Source of the DNA: Yamagishiella unicocca
Taxonomy: Eukaryota; Chlorophyta; Chlorophyceae; Chlamydomonadales; Volvocaceae
Reading direction: 5' to 3'
Length of the DNA stretch: 64,000 nucleotides
Assembly: GCA_003116995.1 (NCBI GenBank)
Contig: BDSL01000098.1
Location: forward strand, 186,001 to 250,000
The position numbers and the translations under genes were made by a program. Below the pieces are notes generated by a model that made no database searches, had not been told where the DNA came from, and was given only the letters and a program-made list of their open reading frames with translations. The number at the start of each line of letters is the position of its first letter. Positions within the stretch are counted from its first letter, which is position 1. Shown in pieces: positions 36,801 through 47,183 of the stretch.

Positions 36801-39800
36801 TTCCCCTGCCCCCCCCCCCTTGCTGCCCCCCCCCTTGCTGCCCTCCCCCTTGCTGCCCTCCCCCCCTTGCTGCCCTCCCCCTTACTTGCTGCCCTCCCCC
36901 TTGCTGCCCGCCCCCTCCTGCTGACCCCTGGTCCCAACCCCTCCCCGCCAACGTACTTGCGTGGGTGTGGCCCTGGCGTACGCCGCCAGCAGGGCGTTGC
37001 AGCACACCCTGTTGGGAGCCGACTTCTTGGTGTTGAGGGAGGAGGTGCGCAGCAGCCCGCGCTGGCCGGGGTGGGGCGAGGGAGGGCCGTACGGCGGCGG
37101 GCCGCCGGACATGGAGCCGGTGCGGTGGAGGGGGCCGCCGGGGGACTGCGACGAGTGGGGGCGAGGGGTGGGGCGCGGGGGCGGGGGAGTGGCCGGTGGA
37201 TCCTGGGCCCTATGCGGGGAGAGGAAGACGCCCCTCCGGCAACATCCTAACAAACATAAGGCCTTTAGCCCTGCTGGCGATGGCCACCCCTAGGCTGCTG
37301 TCCAGCATCGAGGCGAGTCGTGGCACTCCACAGCTACCTCCCGGCTCCGCTGAACCTGTTGGGAGGCACTAGCGCCGCCAGCTGCCCACCAGCTGCCCAC
37401 CAGCTTCCTGCCCCGCCGGTCTTGGGCCTTACTAGTATCTTCCACGTACGTGCCCCCCCAGCCATGGGTTTCGTGCCCCCCCCCCCTCCCCCCCTCAGCC
37501 TTACCTGCGCTTCCGCAAACACCCCAGACAGCTCCGAGAGGTTGCCGGACGCGGCGGACCACAGGGAGGAGCCCACGGCGACGCTGTGGCCGGAGGCGGT
37601 GGCGGAGGCGGGGGAGTGGCCGGTGGAGCCTGGGCCCTATGCGGGGAGAGGAAGGCGGGGCAGGGGAAGGGGGACAGCGGGCAGGGTTAGGGACGCGGGT
37701 TTCGCGCGAGGGTGGAGTAGCGAAGGAAGGTGCGCGTGCTGGGTGGGAGTGAGCGCGAGCAAGGGGGGAGGACGGCTGGTGGCCAGCTGCTGACGTTTTC
37801 GGACAATCGAAGAAGGCCGCCAAACAAACTTCCACGACTTTCGCGACCCGCAAGGACCCGCGAGGGCGGTCAGCACGACTGCTGGCCCCTGGCTGTGCTG
37901 GTAAGAAGCAGCAGGGCCAGGGCAGCTGCCTCCACCTTCCGTCAACCGACTGCGGCATGGCATTCCAAGTTTCCAACACCCCCAACCCCCCTACTAATAC
38001 CCTCCTATCTACGGAGTTTGTGCGTTCCCACATCCGTCTCTACTTGGCCGCCGGCGAGCGTGTGTACTTGTGCAGCTTGGTGCCCCGCACGCACCGACCT
38101 GGTGCTGGTGGTGCTGGTGGTGCTGCAGCGAGGTGGCCGCGGGGGACATGCTGGCGGGGCTGCGAATGATGACGTTGGGGAAGTGAGCAGCCCGGGCACC
38201 TGCACGCCGGTCCCACATATCGAGGTAGCTGCTGCCGCCGGCGCCAGCGCCGCCGCCGCCGTTGTCGCCCGCCACGATGTTCCGCCACTTGCTGCCGCCG
38301 CCGCCGGCGGCGCTGGCGGCGCCGCCGCCCTCCTCATCGATGCGCGCCATGCCCGTCGGTGACAGGGCGCCCGTCGCGTATGCCGTACTGCCCGTACGAT
38401 ACAGGCCGCCGCCGCCGCCGCCGGGCTCGCCGGGCAGGCAGGTGGACAGAACGTCCCCTGGGTCGGTCCCGCGAATCGTCACCCCCGCGCGCTGCGCCGC
38501 CGCCGACAGGGGCCCCGTCAGTGCGGACAGAAGCGTCTCGGCGGCGGCGGAGGCAGTGCGCGACAGGCCTTGCGCGGGGGGTTGGCCGCTGGCGGCGGCG
38601 GCGGCGGCGGTGGCGGCGCCCGCCGCCGCCGCCGTACACACCGACGGCGCCACCGCCGCCACGTCATCGTCCATGCACTGCAGCAGCACCTTGAACTGCG
38701 GGTGGTCGGCGTACATCTGGAAGAAGACCTGCAGTACGTACGGAGGGTACGGGAGGCGGGCGGCGGGCGGCGTTAGGGCAGCGGCGGGCGGGACGAGGCA
38801 GTACCAGCAGCAGCAGTACCACCAGCAGCCGCAGTATCACCACCACCACCACCACCACCACCACCAGCATCGATCTTGGGCGCTGAGAAGTGGTCACACT
38901 CAAGTACACGACGCTGTGTGGGAATGTCGACCACGCGCGCAGCGGGGTTCGCTAGCTGCCCCCCCCCCCGGGCCCACTACTGCCCCCCCCCCGGGCCCAC
39001 TACTGCCCCCCCCCCGGGCCCACTACTGCCCCCCCCCCCCCGGGCCCACTACTGCCCCCCCCGGGCCCACTACTGCCCCCCCCCGGGCCCACTACTGCCC
39101 CCCCCCCGGGCCCACTACATCTCCCCAGTCGCGTTACCGGTCCTTTTATTGTAACCCCCTCCCAGCCGCCCGCACCTGCTCTCCCAGCTGCCACTGCCCG
39201 CCCTTGTCCAGCGCCGTGATGAGCGAGCAGCAGGTCACCGCGTCGCACTCGATGTTGTTGTCGCACATGTGGTTGAAGACGTCGATGGCCAGGGACCACT
39301 GGCGGCCCTTGGACAGCGCGGAGATGACGGCGGAGTAGGTGATGGCGTCGCGGCCCAGGCCCCAGCTCTCCATGGCGTAAAAGATCTGCGCGGGGTGCGG
39401 CGGCGCGGGGCCGGGGGGTGGCGTGAAAACCGGTGACACGAAAAACGACAAGATAGCTAGTGGGCGCATGGTCGGCGGACAGCGAGGATGTGGGCCGCGG
39501 GGGGGGCTGTGAGAAGAAAACCCGTGTACGAGGAAAAGAACGAAAAAAGAGGGGGGGGGGGGGACGCAGAGAAAGGCGGGCAGATTGTGGAGGGAAGGCA
39601 GGAGAGAGGAGGGCAGGCAGAGGGCGGGAGGCAAGGGGGGCCACGGGTAAAGGGTTCTGGTGGGGCAAAGGGGTCAAAACACACACACACACACAGGACG
39701 TGCGTTGGATACCTGTGTCAAATCACCACTCTTCGTCCCCGGGGCGCTCCACCAGCTCCAGCTGCCGACAGCGCCGCTTCCCTCCCACCCCTTCCCCCCG

Positions 39801-41846
39801 GCTTAAGGCTCATGGGTCCGCACTCAACCTTCCCCTCCCCGCCCTCTTGACGTTCTTAATGGTGCCCCCCCACGCCCTCCCCCCGCCACGTCGTGCAGCC
39901 GGGTATTTCTTGCACCCCACCCCACCCAGGGCCACTCCCCCCCGCCACCTCCTGCCCCACCTGCAGCGCCTTCTCCCACTGCCCGCCCTTGTCGCACGCC
40001 GATATGGCCGCATTGGTGATGGTGGTGTCGGGCAGCAGACCCACGCAGTCCAGAGCGTCGAACACCTCGAGCCCCTTGGACCACTGCCCCTCGCGGGTGA
40101 GCTGGCTCACCAGCTTGGTGAGGCCTAGGGAGGCAGAAAGGGGGGGACGAGGGTTCGAGAAAAGAGGGGCGGGTTTGGGGGGTGGTATAAAACCGTATTA
40201 CGGGTTTGGGGGGGGCGGGTGGTGTTGGCGGGGAGGGGGAGGACGAGGGGGGAAGGAAAGTGCGCATGGTGTCGGGCGACAAGGGGGGCAAGGGAGCGGG
40301 CGGTGTGGGGTTCGAGGGAAACCCCGGTGTGTGGGGGCCGGTCGAGGGTGCGCGTTGCGCTGCGAAATCTCGCGTGTACGGGAACGAGTACGAGTACGAG
40401 TACGAGTACGAGTACGAGTACGAGTACGAGTACGAGTACGAGTACGACGCCCGTCCTGCTAGTGCGCACGCCCCCCCAGCCCCCCCCCCCATCTGTCCAT
40501 GTCGCGTAAACGGCTTTTATGCCCTCCCCCCCGCACAAGCCCCACCTGGCAGCCGGGGCCTGAAGGTGGCGGCGGTGAAGATGCGGCGGATATCTCCGCT
40601 GCCGCCAGCTGCCATGTTGACAGCGGCTGTCAGGCTGCGGCGGAGTGGGGGCGCAGGCAGCCAGCCGGAGAGTCATCATAGTGAGGTGGGGGCGCAAAGA
40701 AGGACCGGTTACTCGACGTGGGAGTTTAGCGAGGTGGGGGTGGGGCGGCTTAGTATGAGCGGGAGGGGTGCGGACGGTGTGGGTTGGTGCGCGGGGTGCG
40801 GAGGCAGGTGGAGGGACATCGCCATGTGGGTCGGTGCGGAGGCAGGTGGAGGGACATCGCCATGTGGGTCGGTGCGGAGGCAGGTGGAGGGACATCGCCA
40901 TGTGGGTCGGTGCGGAGGCAGGTGGAGGGACATCGCCATGTGGGTCGGTGCGGAGGCAGGTGGAGGGACATCGCCATGTGGGTCGGTGCGGAGGCAGGTG
41001 GAGGGACATCGCCATGTGGGTCGGTGCGGAGGCAGGTGGAGGGACATCGCCATGTGGGTCGGTGCGGAGGCAGGTGGAGGGACATCGCCATGTGGGTCGG
41101 TGCGGAGGCAGGTGGAGGGACATCGCCATGTGGGTCGGTGCGGAGGCAGGTGGAGGGACATCGCCATGTGGGTCGGTGCGGAGGCAGGTGGAGGGACATC
41201 GCCATGTGGGTCGGCGCGGAGGCAGGTGGAGGGACATCGCCATGTGGGTCGGTGCGAGGCAGGGAGGTGGTTACTGCTGATGGCTGGTCAGTGAAGGGTG
41301 GTGAACTATAAGGCCCTCGGAGGCAGGGCGGCGAGGGCCGGCGGTGTCGAACGTACACCCCGTGCTTTGGATACAACCCACGGAGCGCGCAAAGGGACTG
41401 TTGACGAACAAAGCACAGCTTCCTAAGCACCAGCACGACAGTTAACCTTGTTAACCGAACACGTGCCGTACCTCTTCATATCGTACACGGCGCCTCCTGG
41501 CGGGCCGCCTCGGCCCATGCTTGCATAGGGCCCTGAGAGTGTGGGGACGGTCCGTGTGTTGGGGTGGTGGGGGGAGAAGACCCGGTTATACGACGTGGGG
41601 GTGGGGATGGGGGGGGAGGCACTGAGCTTGCAGCAAAGGGGGCCGCTAGGTGGCTTAGCACGTATGCCGGCGAGTCGCAGGGTGCTTAGCCGCCCCAAAG
41701 CATCCCACAGGGAGGGAGGGACAATACACACCGGCACTCGCGCCTCCCTCCTCTCCCCTCCGCTCCCCTCGGCTCCCCTCCGCGCATCACACCTCTCAGT
41801 CGCACCATCGCCGCCCTCTGCTCCCAAACCCCCACCGCATGAACAT

Positions 41847-41882
<36 letters not shown>

Positions 41883-43046
41883 AGTTCAGCCCGCTCAGCG
41901 GACAGCTATCAGCCATTTCAGCCATCAGCCTCACACCTAGCGTCTCCCAAGCCGCTCGTCCCCAAGTTCAGCTCAGCGCAGTCATCCTTTTGTTTCGTGG
42001 ACACTCAGGTTTGACTCGCGGTGGGCTTAGCGTAGGCGCGTGCTAGGTGCACTCGCATGGCACACAGGTTACTTCAGGAGCACGCCGGATTCGCCGAGCG
42101 GGCCGCGGATACCTACTACTACGTCTCCGACTACTACTACGTCTACTACCCCTACTACTACGCCTTTGACTACCATCCCAAGGCCCCTCAACTCCGTGCC
42201 AGTGCACCCCACCCACTCCACCCACCCCCACCAGCGCTCCCACACCGCACGAGCACGCACCACCCCCCGGTCCCCCGGGTTTTCCCCCGGTGGGCTCTCT
42301 GCGCAGACCCGCTTGGGACACCCGGCGTGGTGGGGTGCTCTATGTGAGCCCGCCCGCCGGCCCCATCGCATCACAGCATCCCACAGCATCCCACAGCATC
42401 CCTTTCTCTCCTCCTCCCCCTCTGTGCCACAGCGTGCCTGCTTGCGTGCATCCCTGTACGGCTCGCTGCATTGCCTGCTTGCGCCCTTATGCCACATCTC
42501 CGCGTTTTCTTCATCACTTCTTTTCCTTACAACGCATTAATAACTACTCTACCATAGACGCGGCGCGCTCACGTGTGTCCCTGCCTTTCCATTCGCCCCG
42601 CATGTCTCTCTCGCCCTTCAACCTAACGCTAACGTTCTGCTGCTTCGCCTGGTCCTTCTTCCTCTCCTTTCCCAGGTCAGTTTCCTCGCATTTGGCATGG
42701 GCTGGGATTCCTGTGCCGGGCACTCTGTCTGTTACTGGCATTGCACGCGAAGTTGTCACCTATACCTCTGCCTTGCGCACTAGGATAGGTAAATAGGTAC
42801 ATAGGCTAGGTAGTTGTAGGTGCTTCGCGCCACGCCTACGCCGCAGCAGCGCGGCGTCGGTTGTTGGGGCGCAACCGTCTTTCTGGCTATCGGAGCGCTG
42901 CGCGGCCGCCGACTACATAATTGGACTTCTGGCTTCTCGTGGACCCAGTCTGGGCTTCTTTCGGTAACTATTGGCGCCCCGCACTGACTCCGGATTCCTT
43001 GGTCTCCTCGCGCTACGTCTACTTCGCGGCTCAGCTCAGCATTTAT

Positions 43047-43121
<75 letters not shown>

Positions 43122-44059
43122 CCACCTATCGCCTCCAGTCACCTCCCAGGCGCAAGCAACCCTCTGGCACAACCGCATGCCGTACGCCACATGGCCGCAA
43201 GGGCAAGTGCACCATGTGACAAGGAAACATGTCGTACATCCAAAAAGCCAAAGCGAGTAACTTACATCCGCACACCATGTATGTGGTCGCCATTCAGATA
43301 AGCACAAAAAGCCACAAACTAAAACATTAAAAGACACAAACACAAACACAAAAAGCCACAAACACAAACATAGGCACAAACGCTAGCACAAACACTAGCA
43401 CATGCACACGAACGCAACGATGTCTCACCTCGCGGCGGTGTGCTGTACATCTGCTGCTGGGTCTGCGGGCCCCGCGCCGGCGACGTGAAGAAGCCGCCGT
43501 GACAGGCGGGGCTGGCAGGCGGCGTGGACGAAGACGCCCAGCCGCCGCCGCCGCCGCCCCCAGCGGAGCCAGTCATGGTGGCGAAGCCGCTGCTGCTGCT
43601 GGCCGCGCTGCCGAGACCACGCCCCGAGAAGCCGCCCGCATGGGCCTGGGAGGAGTGGACGGTCGGAGTGCCGTACAGACCGGCGTGGTGGCTGGCTCCG
43701 TAACCGCCGCCTCCACCCATGCCCGCCGCGTGTGTGGGCGCCGGGCTGGCGAGGGAAGGAAGCTGCGAGAGGAAGGAGCAGCTCTCCTCGGTCTGCTGCG
43801 CCTGCGCGGCCATCATGGCTGTTGCTACCGCCATTGTTGCGGATTGTTGTTGCTGATGCTGTTGCTGCTGATGCTGCTGATGCTGTTGCTGCTGCTGTTG
43901 TTGTTGCTGCTGTTGCTGGAGGGCTGCGATGGCTGACTGAAGGTCAGCGGTGGTGAAGGCCGTCGGGCCGACGGGGGGCGTCGGGCCTGATGTGAAGTCG
44001 CTGTTGGTCGTGGATGGCGGCAAGGCGGACGCGGCCTTGAACGCCGACTGACGCATCAT
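30809..44059 (-). CDS. large pentatricopeptide-repeat (PPR) protein, about 1480 aa
   Basis: Twenty exons: 44059-43429, 41532-41472, 40634-40546, 40124-39961, 39385-39176, 38728-38099, 37636-37505, 37145-36957, 36515-36201, 35877-35752, 35262-35126, 34899-34719, 34453-33893, 33714-33619, 33206-33045, 32624-32498, 32198-32039, 31707-31595, 31478-31254, 30938-30809. All junctions agree in phase except 31595/31478. The N-terminus (MMRQSAFKA) is Gln/Gly/Ser-rich and could include an organelle presequence. PPR motifs occur in two blocks: QLTREGQWSKGLEVFDAL, TITNAAISACDKGGQWEKAL, AITYSAVISALSKGRQW, DAVTCCSLITALDKGGQW; then VCCNALLAAYARATP, DIVSYNTVIKACGNAS, TVATYGTLVCIAADAG, NTITFNTLMSGYLDRRQ, SVTSYSHLVAAYGMLQR. 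A 210-residue Ala/Gly linker separates them. The C-terminal third (HVRPAIALVLEGRIGELLG, AIFSLHSPVRAYHGS) is unrecognised. PPR proteins bind organellar RNA sequence-specifically; target unknown. Stop chosen is the TGA straight after GLPRQ; a 49-nt intron is the alternative. Confidence 0.85.
31701..31772. repeat. 16-bp repeat (GGGAGCCACACGTGTT) around the exon-18 acceptor of the PPR gene
   Basis: Four or five degenerate copies on the minus strand, each with the palindrome CACGTG. The last copy supplies the proposed splice acceptor GTTGGGAG at 31708, which has no normal pyrimidine tract. Confidence 0.6.
36800..36912. repeat. CCCCCTTGCTGCC tandem repeat in PPR-gene intron
   Basis: About seven copies of a 13-16-bp unit, next to the exon edge at 36957 (just inside the donor side of the intron on the transcript). 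Confidence 0.85.
38944..39119. repeat. CCCGGGCCCACTACTGCC tandem repeat in PPR-gene intron
   Basis: Nine copies of a 19-25-bp unit, with length variation confined to the C homopolymer. Lies between exons 38099-38728 and 39176-39385 and runs into a copy of the dispersed intron motif. Confidence 0.9.
40382..40446. repeat. (GAGTAC)n hexanucleotide microsatellite
   Basis: Ten or eleven copies in the PPR-gene intron between exons 39961-40124 and 40546-40634. Open in several frames only because the unit has no stop. Confidence 0.95.
40795..41252. repeat. 38-bp minisatellite, twelve copies, in PPR-gene intron
   Basis: Twelve consecutive near-identical copies of a 38-bp unit beginning GGTGCGGAGGCAGGTGG and ending CGCCATGTGGGTC. 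38 is not a multiple of 3 and the unit lacks stops, so long open frames appear in several frames on both strands. These are artefacts of the repeat; the array sits inside the intron between PPR exons 40546-40634 and 41472-41532. Confidence 0.95.
41846..41880. repeat. (CA)n microsatellite
   Basis: Uninterrupted CA dinucleotides in PPR-gene intron 1. Confidence 0.95.
43050..43119. repeat. (CA)n microsatellite, about 35 copies
   Basis: Long uninterrupted CA run in PPR-gene intron 1 (41533-43428). That intron also has a TACTAC-rich patch at 42111-42165 and no other feature. Confidence 0.95.
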
Positions 44060-45625
44060 GACGACCTTGGCGGTGATGCTCGAAGGGGGAGGAGAGAAAC
44101 TGGTCTGGAGGTTCCGGGTTCAGGTGCTCTCAAAGCTGCTCACGACGGCGGAGGATTCACTAGCGAAGAGGGACGTGGTCACGTGCTGGCGGCCGAGGCG
44201 CGCAGGGGCGGCAGCTCCGGCGGCGGCGTCAAAACGCAGCAGCGGTCGGGATCACGAGAGCCGCCAGCAGCTCTTGGGTAATGGCTGGAGCCGTGGGACC
44301 AAGCCGCACCGCGCGCGGCGGCGAGGCGGGGCAGGGCGACGCGAGCGTTCGGGCTGCTGCCCTGCGCGCGCCTGCCCGCTCAAAAGGTGGAGGCCGAAAG
44401 CCGGGCCGGCAGGGCAACACAGGAAGATCCTAGGTAGTAAGCTTACAGAAGCAAAACAAAGCAAACAGGTATTGTCACGTTTCGGAACCGCGGACCGCTG
44501 CACATAAATGAGGGCCGCCGCTCCGCCGACGGGCGGTTTTCCTTGAGTGACACGAGACCTTGGACTCGTACAATACGTTTTTTGTCGATGAGGGCTCGCT
44601 GCTATGCGAAGGGATGCCTTATTTGACGCGCAGCCCTCATCAAGGACATATGATTTACGATGTGCGTTCAGACAGGACTCAGTGATGTGTGTCCGACAAC
44701 CACCCAACAAGCCTGAACGCTAGCTTGTCAACAGGGCCTTAAAGCAGCTCACCAACTTCGTCACATTGGGACGTTTCAAATGGTAGGACTAGGCTGCGGA
44801 AACGTGACGGAAGGCCGCCGCCTGGACGTTTTTCAGCAGGTTCTATCACTCTCCACAAACTACGCAGCGACCCGTGGGTCAAGGATGCGTTCACCACAGG
44901 GAAACCAGCTCTCATGCAAGATTGATGACCCGGCTTTCGTGAACGCCAATACAATAACGTAGAGTCTGTGCGGTTGACACACGTGCAATCAAAGCTCATT
45001 CCCATAATCTGCGAATAGTTCAAAACGAAATCGTAATCGGGAATCACTCATGAAATCAGAAGCCAGGGCCAACCCAGTCAACATTATGTACAGCGCAAGC
45101 AGATGCCCTTCGCGGCACCCTATAAAGAATTATAGCCGCACAAGCATTGGCCGCTGAGGCGACTGTGCACATCGCACAACGGCACGCATTCGCATTCCCG
45201 CGTAGGAGACGCTGATCGCCAGTGCGATGAACGCGGCAGCGTTCGCCTTCAATACTCTACCACACCCTTGTCTGACCAGGAAGGCGCCCGACCATCGCGC
45301 AATTCAAAAAAGCCATTTCATGCCACTGTGTGCGCGGCCAGTGCGTTTCCTATTAGGGCTCCCGCTTTTGCAGCCGAGCAAGCCCTCCCCCCTAACCGCT
45401 CAGCCCAATGCTGGAGGGACGTTATCTTTTAAATGAAAATGCAGAAATGCACACACAACGGCCCGCGCTGCTGATTTGGCGCAGCCACACGCCGCAAAAT
45501 AACTCATGGTGTGGTAGGAAACGCCTATGGAAACAGCCACTTCACATAAGTGGTACTCCTTGGCCAGCTGGCCACCCCCCGCCGCCGTACGTCCCTCCCC
45601 GCCGCCGTCAGCCCCTCCGCGCCGC
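44060..45625. other. intergenic stretch upstream of the PPR gene and downstream of the RtcA remnant
   Basis: The left part should contain the PPR promoter and 5' UTR; the rest is AT-richer with no supported gene. No sequence matching the missing C-terminal half of RtcA was found here on either strand by motif reading. Confidence 0.5.
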
Positions 45626-45840
45626 CTACCCGGAGGCCGTGGCGGCGGCGGCGCCGTCCTCCGGTGGCGGCTCGGCAAACACGCACACTGGCATCGACGC
45701 CTGCGAATCGTACGGTACGGCGGTTGTCCGGCAAGGCCCTGACGTCAGCGCAGGGCAGCCGGAGGCCCTTCCGGCCGCTGTGCGGTACCGCGCTCACGCC
45801 GCCGCCTCCGCTGCCGGCTTCCCGTACGGGCCGCGCTGCC

Positions 45841-45924
45841 GTACCTGCACCATGAGCGTGCAGCTGCCGTACCTGCACCATGAGCGTGCAGCTGCCGTAC
45901 CTGCACCATGAGCGTGCAGCTGCC
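45841..45924. repeat. 28-bp triplication spanning an exon/intron boundary
   Basis: Three exact tandem copies of a 28-bp unit (minus strand: GGCAGCTGCACGCTC... to GTGCAGGTAC), each carrying CAG|GTACGG. It covers the last exon codons and the 5' splice site of RtcA-like exon 2, creating three equivalent donors at 45901, 45873 and 45845. Confidence 0.95.
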
Positions 45925-46490
45925 CGCCGTCCTGGTGTCGGCGCTGAAGCTGCCGCACCGCAGCGCCGCCGCCGCCGGGCGCAGGACGATGCTGCAGCTG
46001 CCCACGTGGCCGCCTGGGAGCAGCGCATGGGGGGGATGGTCTATAAACGCGCGTTGGGGGGAGGGGAGCCCCGTGGAGGGAGGGGAGCCCCGTGGGGGGA
46101 GGGGGGCCCTGTGGGAGCCCAGGGGGTCCCGCGCGAGTGGCGGAACGGATCGCGCGCGGGGACGGGGATGCTCCCACCGCATACCCTTGGGGGCTGATCC
46201 CGGCCCACCCGTAGCTTCCTGCCCGCCCACCTTCCCTGTCCACGTTGTCAGGCCATTGTGTAGGTTCAGGTCAGGTCGATGCGGCCCCTCCCTGGCTTCG
46301 CAGCAAGTCCGGCGGCCCGCCCGCCCGCAAGCCCGCCCGGCGGCGGCCCGCCCGCAGCAGCCGCACGGCGTTCCTCGCGCCGCCCACATGAACACCCGTG
46401 CGACGGGTACTAGCAGGGCCGACGCCGCGCTGCCAATAGGGCGGTGTCTTCCCCACCACAACATCCCCGCCCGGCGTCGTTGGCCTGCAG

Positions 46491-46543
46491 CTGCGAGCCC
46501 CCTCACCCTGCAGCTGCGAGCCCCCTCACCCTGCAGCTCGCCG
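46491..46543. repeat. 23-bp duplication of the exon-1 donor of the RtcA-like remnant
   Basis: About 2.3 tandem copies (minus strand) of a 23-bp unit containing GCAGCTGCAGGGTGAGGGGG. Each full copy carries a usable GGGTGAG donor. Confidence 0.9.
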
Positions 46544-46706
46544 CCGCAAATGGCCTGCACGAGCCGCAAGCCTGTCAGGTGCTGCGGCTGGAGGCCGGGC
46601 TTTGACCGCTTGGCGCGGACGCGGTCGACGCCCACAGCGCTGCCGGTGATGGCCGCCAGGGCGGCAGAGTAGCGGAGGATCTGTCCACCACCCTCCAGCA
46701 TGCTGC

Positions 46707-47183
46707 CTGAGGGGGGGCCCAGGGGGTGAAGCGGGAGAGGCGGGCCAGGGGTCGGACGGGCTGGGGGCAAATGGAGGAAGCTGGCACTGGAACAAGGATG
46801 TGGCGCGTGGAGGCAGGCCTGAAGTGTTCACGGGTGATTCCGAAACCAATATGCCGGCAGCATGGCAGAGGTGCTGCGAGCACCGACGTTCGGTCGTTAA
46901 CCAACAAGTCTCAAATTACCGTCAATAATCTTAATGGTCGCCATTCTTGTAGATTGCCCAGTAAGAACTAATATGCAGCGTACGAGGAGGCAACATATGT
47001 CCCAATGTCCGCACAGGCACCAAACGGACGGCAGGCCGTGGTCTCGGAGGTGGCCGTCCTGACAGCTTTCTGTTCGTAGTCGATCTCACTGCCTTTAAAT
47101 TCTTACGAGCCTGTCCTGCACTTCAAGGCGCGCATCGCACGCCAACGCGTCCTGTTTGTGCGGTCGCTTCGCCAAGTGACTTC
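46707..47183. other. intergenic region between the divergent RtcA and agmatine-deiminase remnants
   Basis: No coding exon recognised. It should have been a shared upstream region for the two divergent genes. Local GC falls toward 47100. No TATA box stands out. Confidence 0.4.

Larger units (their letters stand above)
45626..46706 (-). pseudogene. truncated RNA 3'-terminal phosphate cyclase (RtcA-like)
   Basis: Three phase-consistent exons: 46706-46530, 46013-45901, 45700-45626; about 120 aa against ~340-370 for the family. Exon 1 gives the diagnostic [26 protein letters not shown]; exon 2 gives [11 protein letters not shown] and [16 protein letters not shown]; exon 3 gives SMPVCVFAEPPPED and then TAG (or a donor-like GG|GTAGGC with no recognisable following exon). 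RtcA adenylates an active-site His near its C-terminus and converts RNA 3'-phosphates to 2',3'-cyclic phosphates. The RGGTNA-type region and the catalytic His are absent, as is an exon for the start of the LDGS motif. Both donors of the remnant are tandemly duplicated. I conclude a non-functional remnant; a transcript with distant exons is less likely because the PPR promoter lies next. Confidence 0.7.

Noticed and set aside
40709..41311. Long open frames on both strands (up to ~370 codons)
   Set aside because: They are the 38-bp minisatellite read in different phases and lie in a PPR-gene intron.
30809..44059. Assignment to a named algal PPR factor such as MRL1
   Set aside because: The repeats are clearly PPR, but the flanking regions do not match what I know of MRL1; a name would be a guess.
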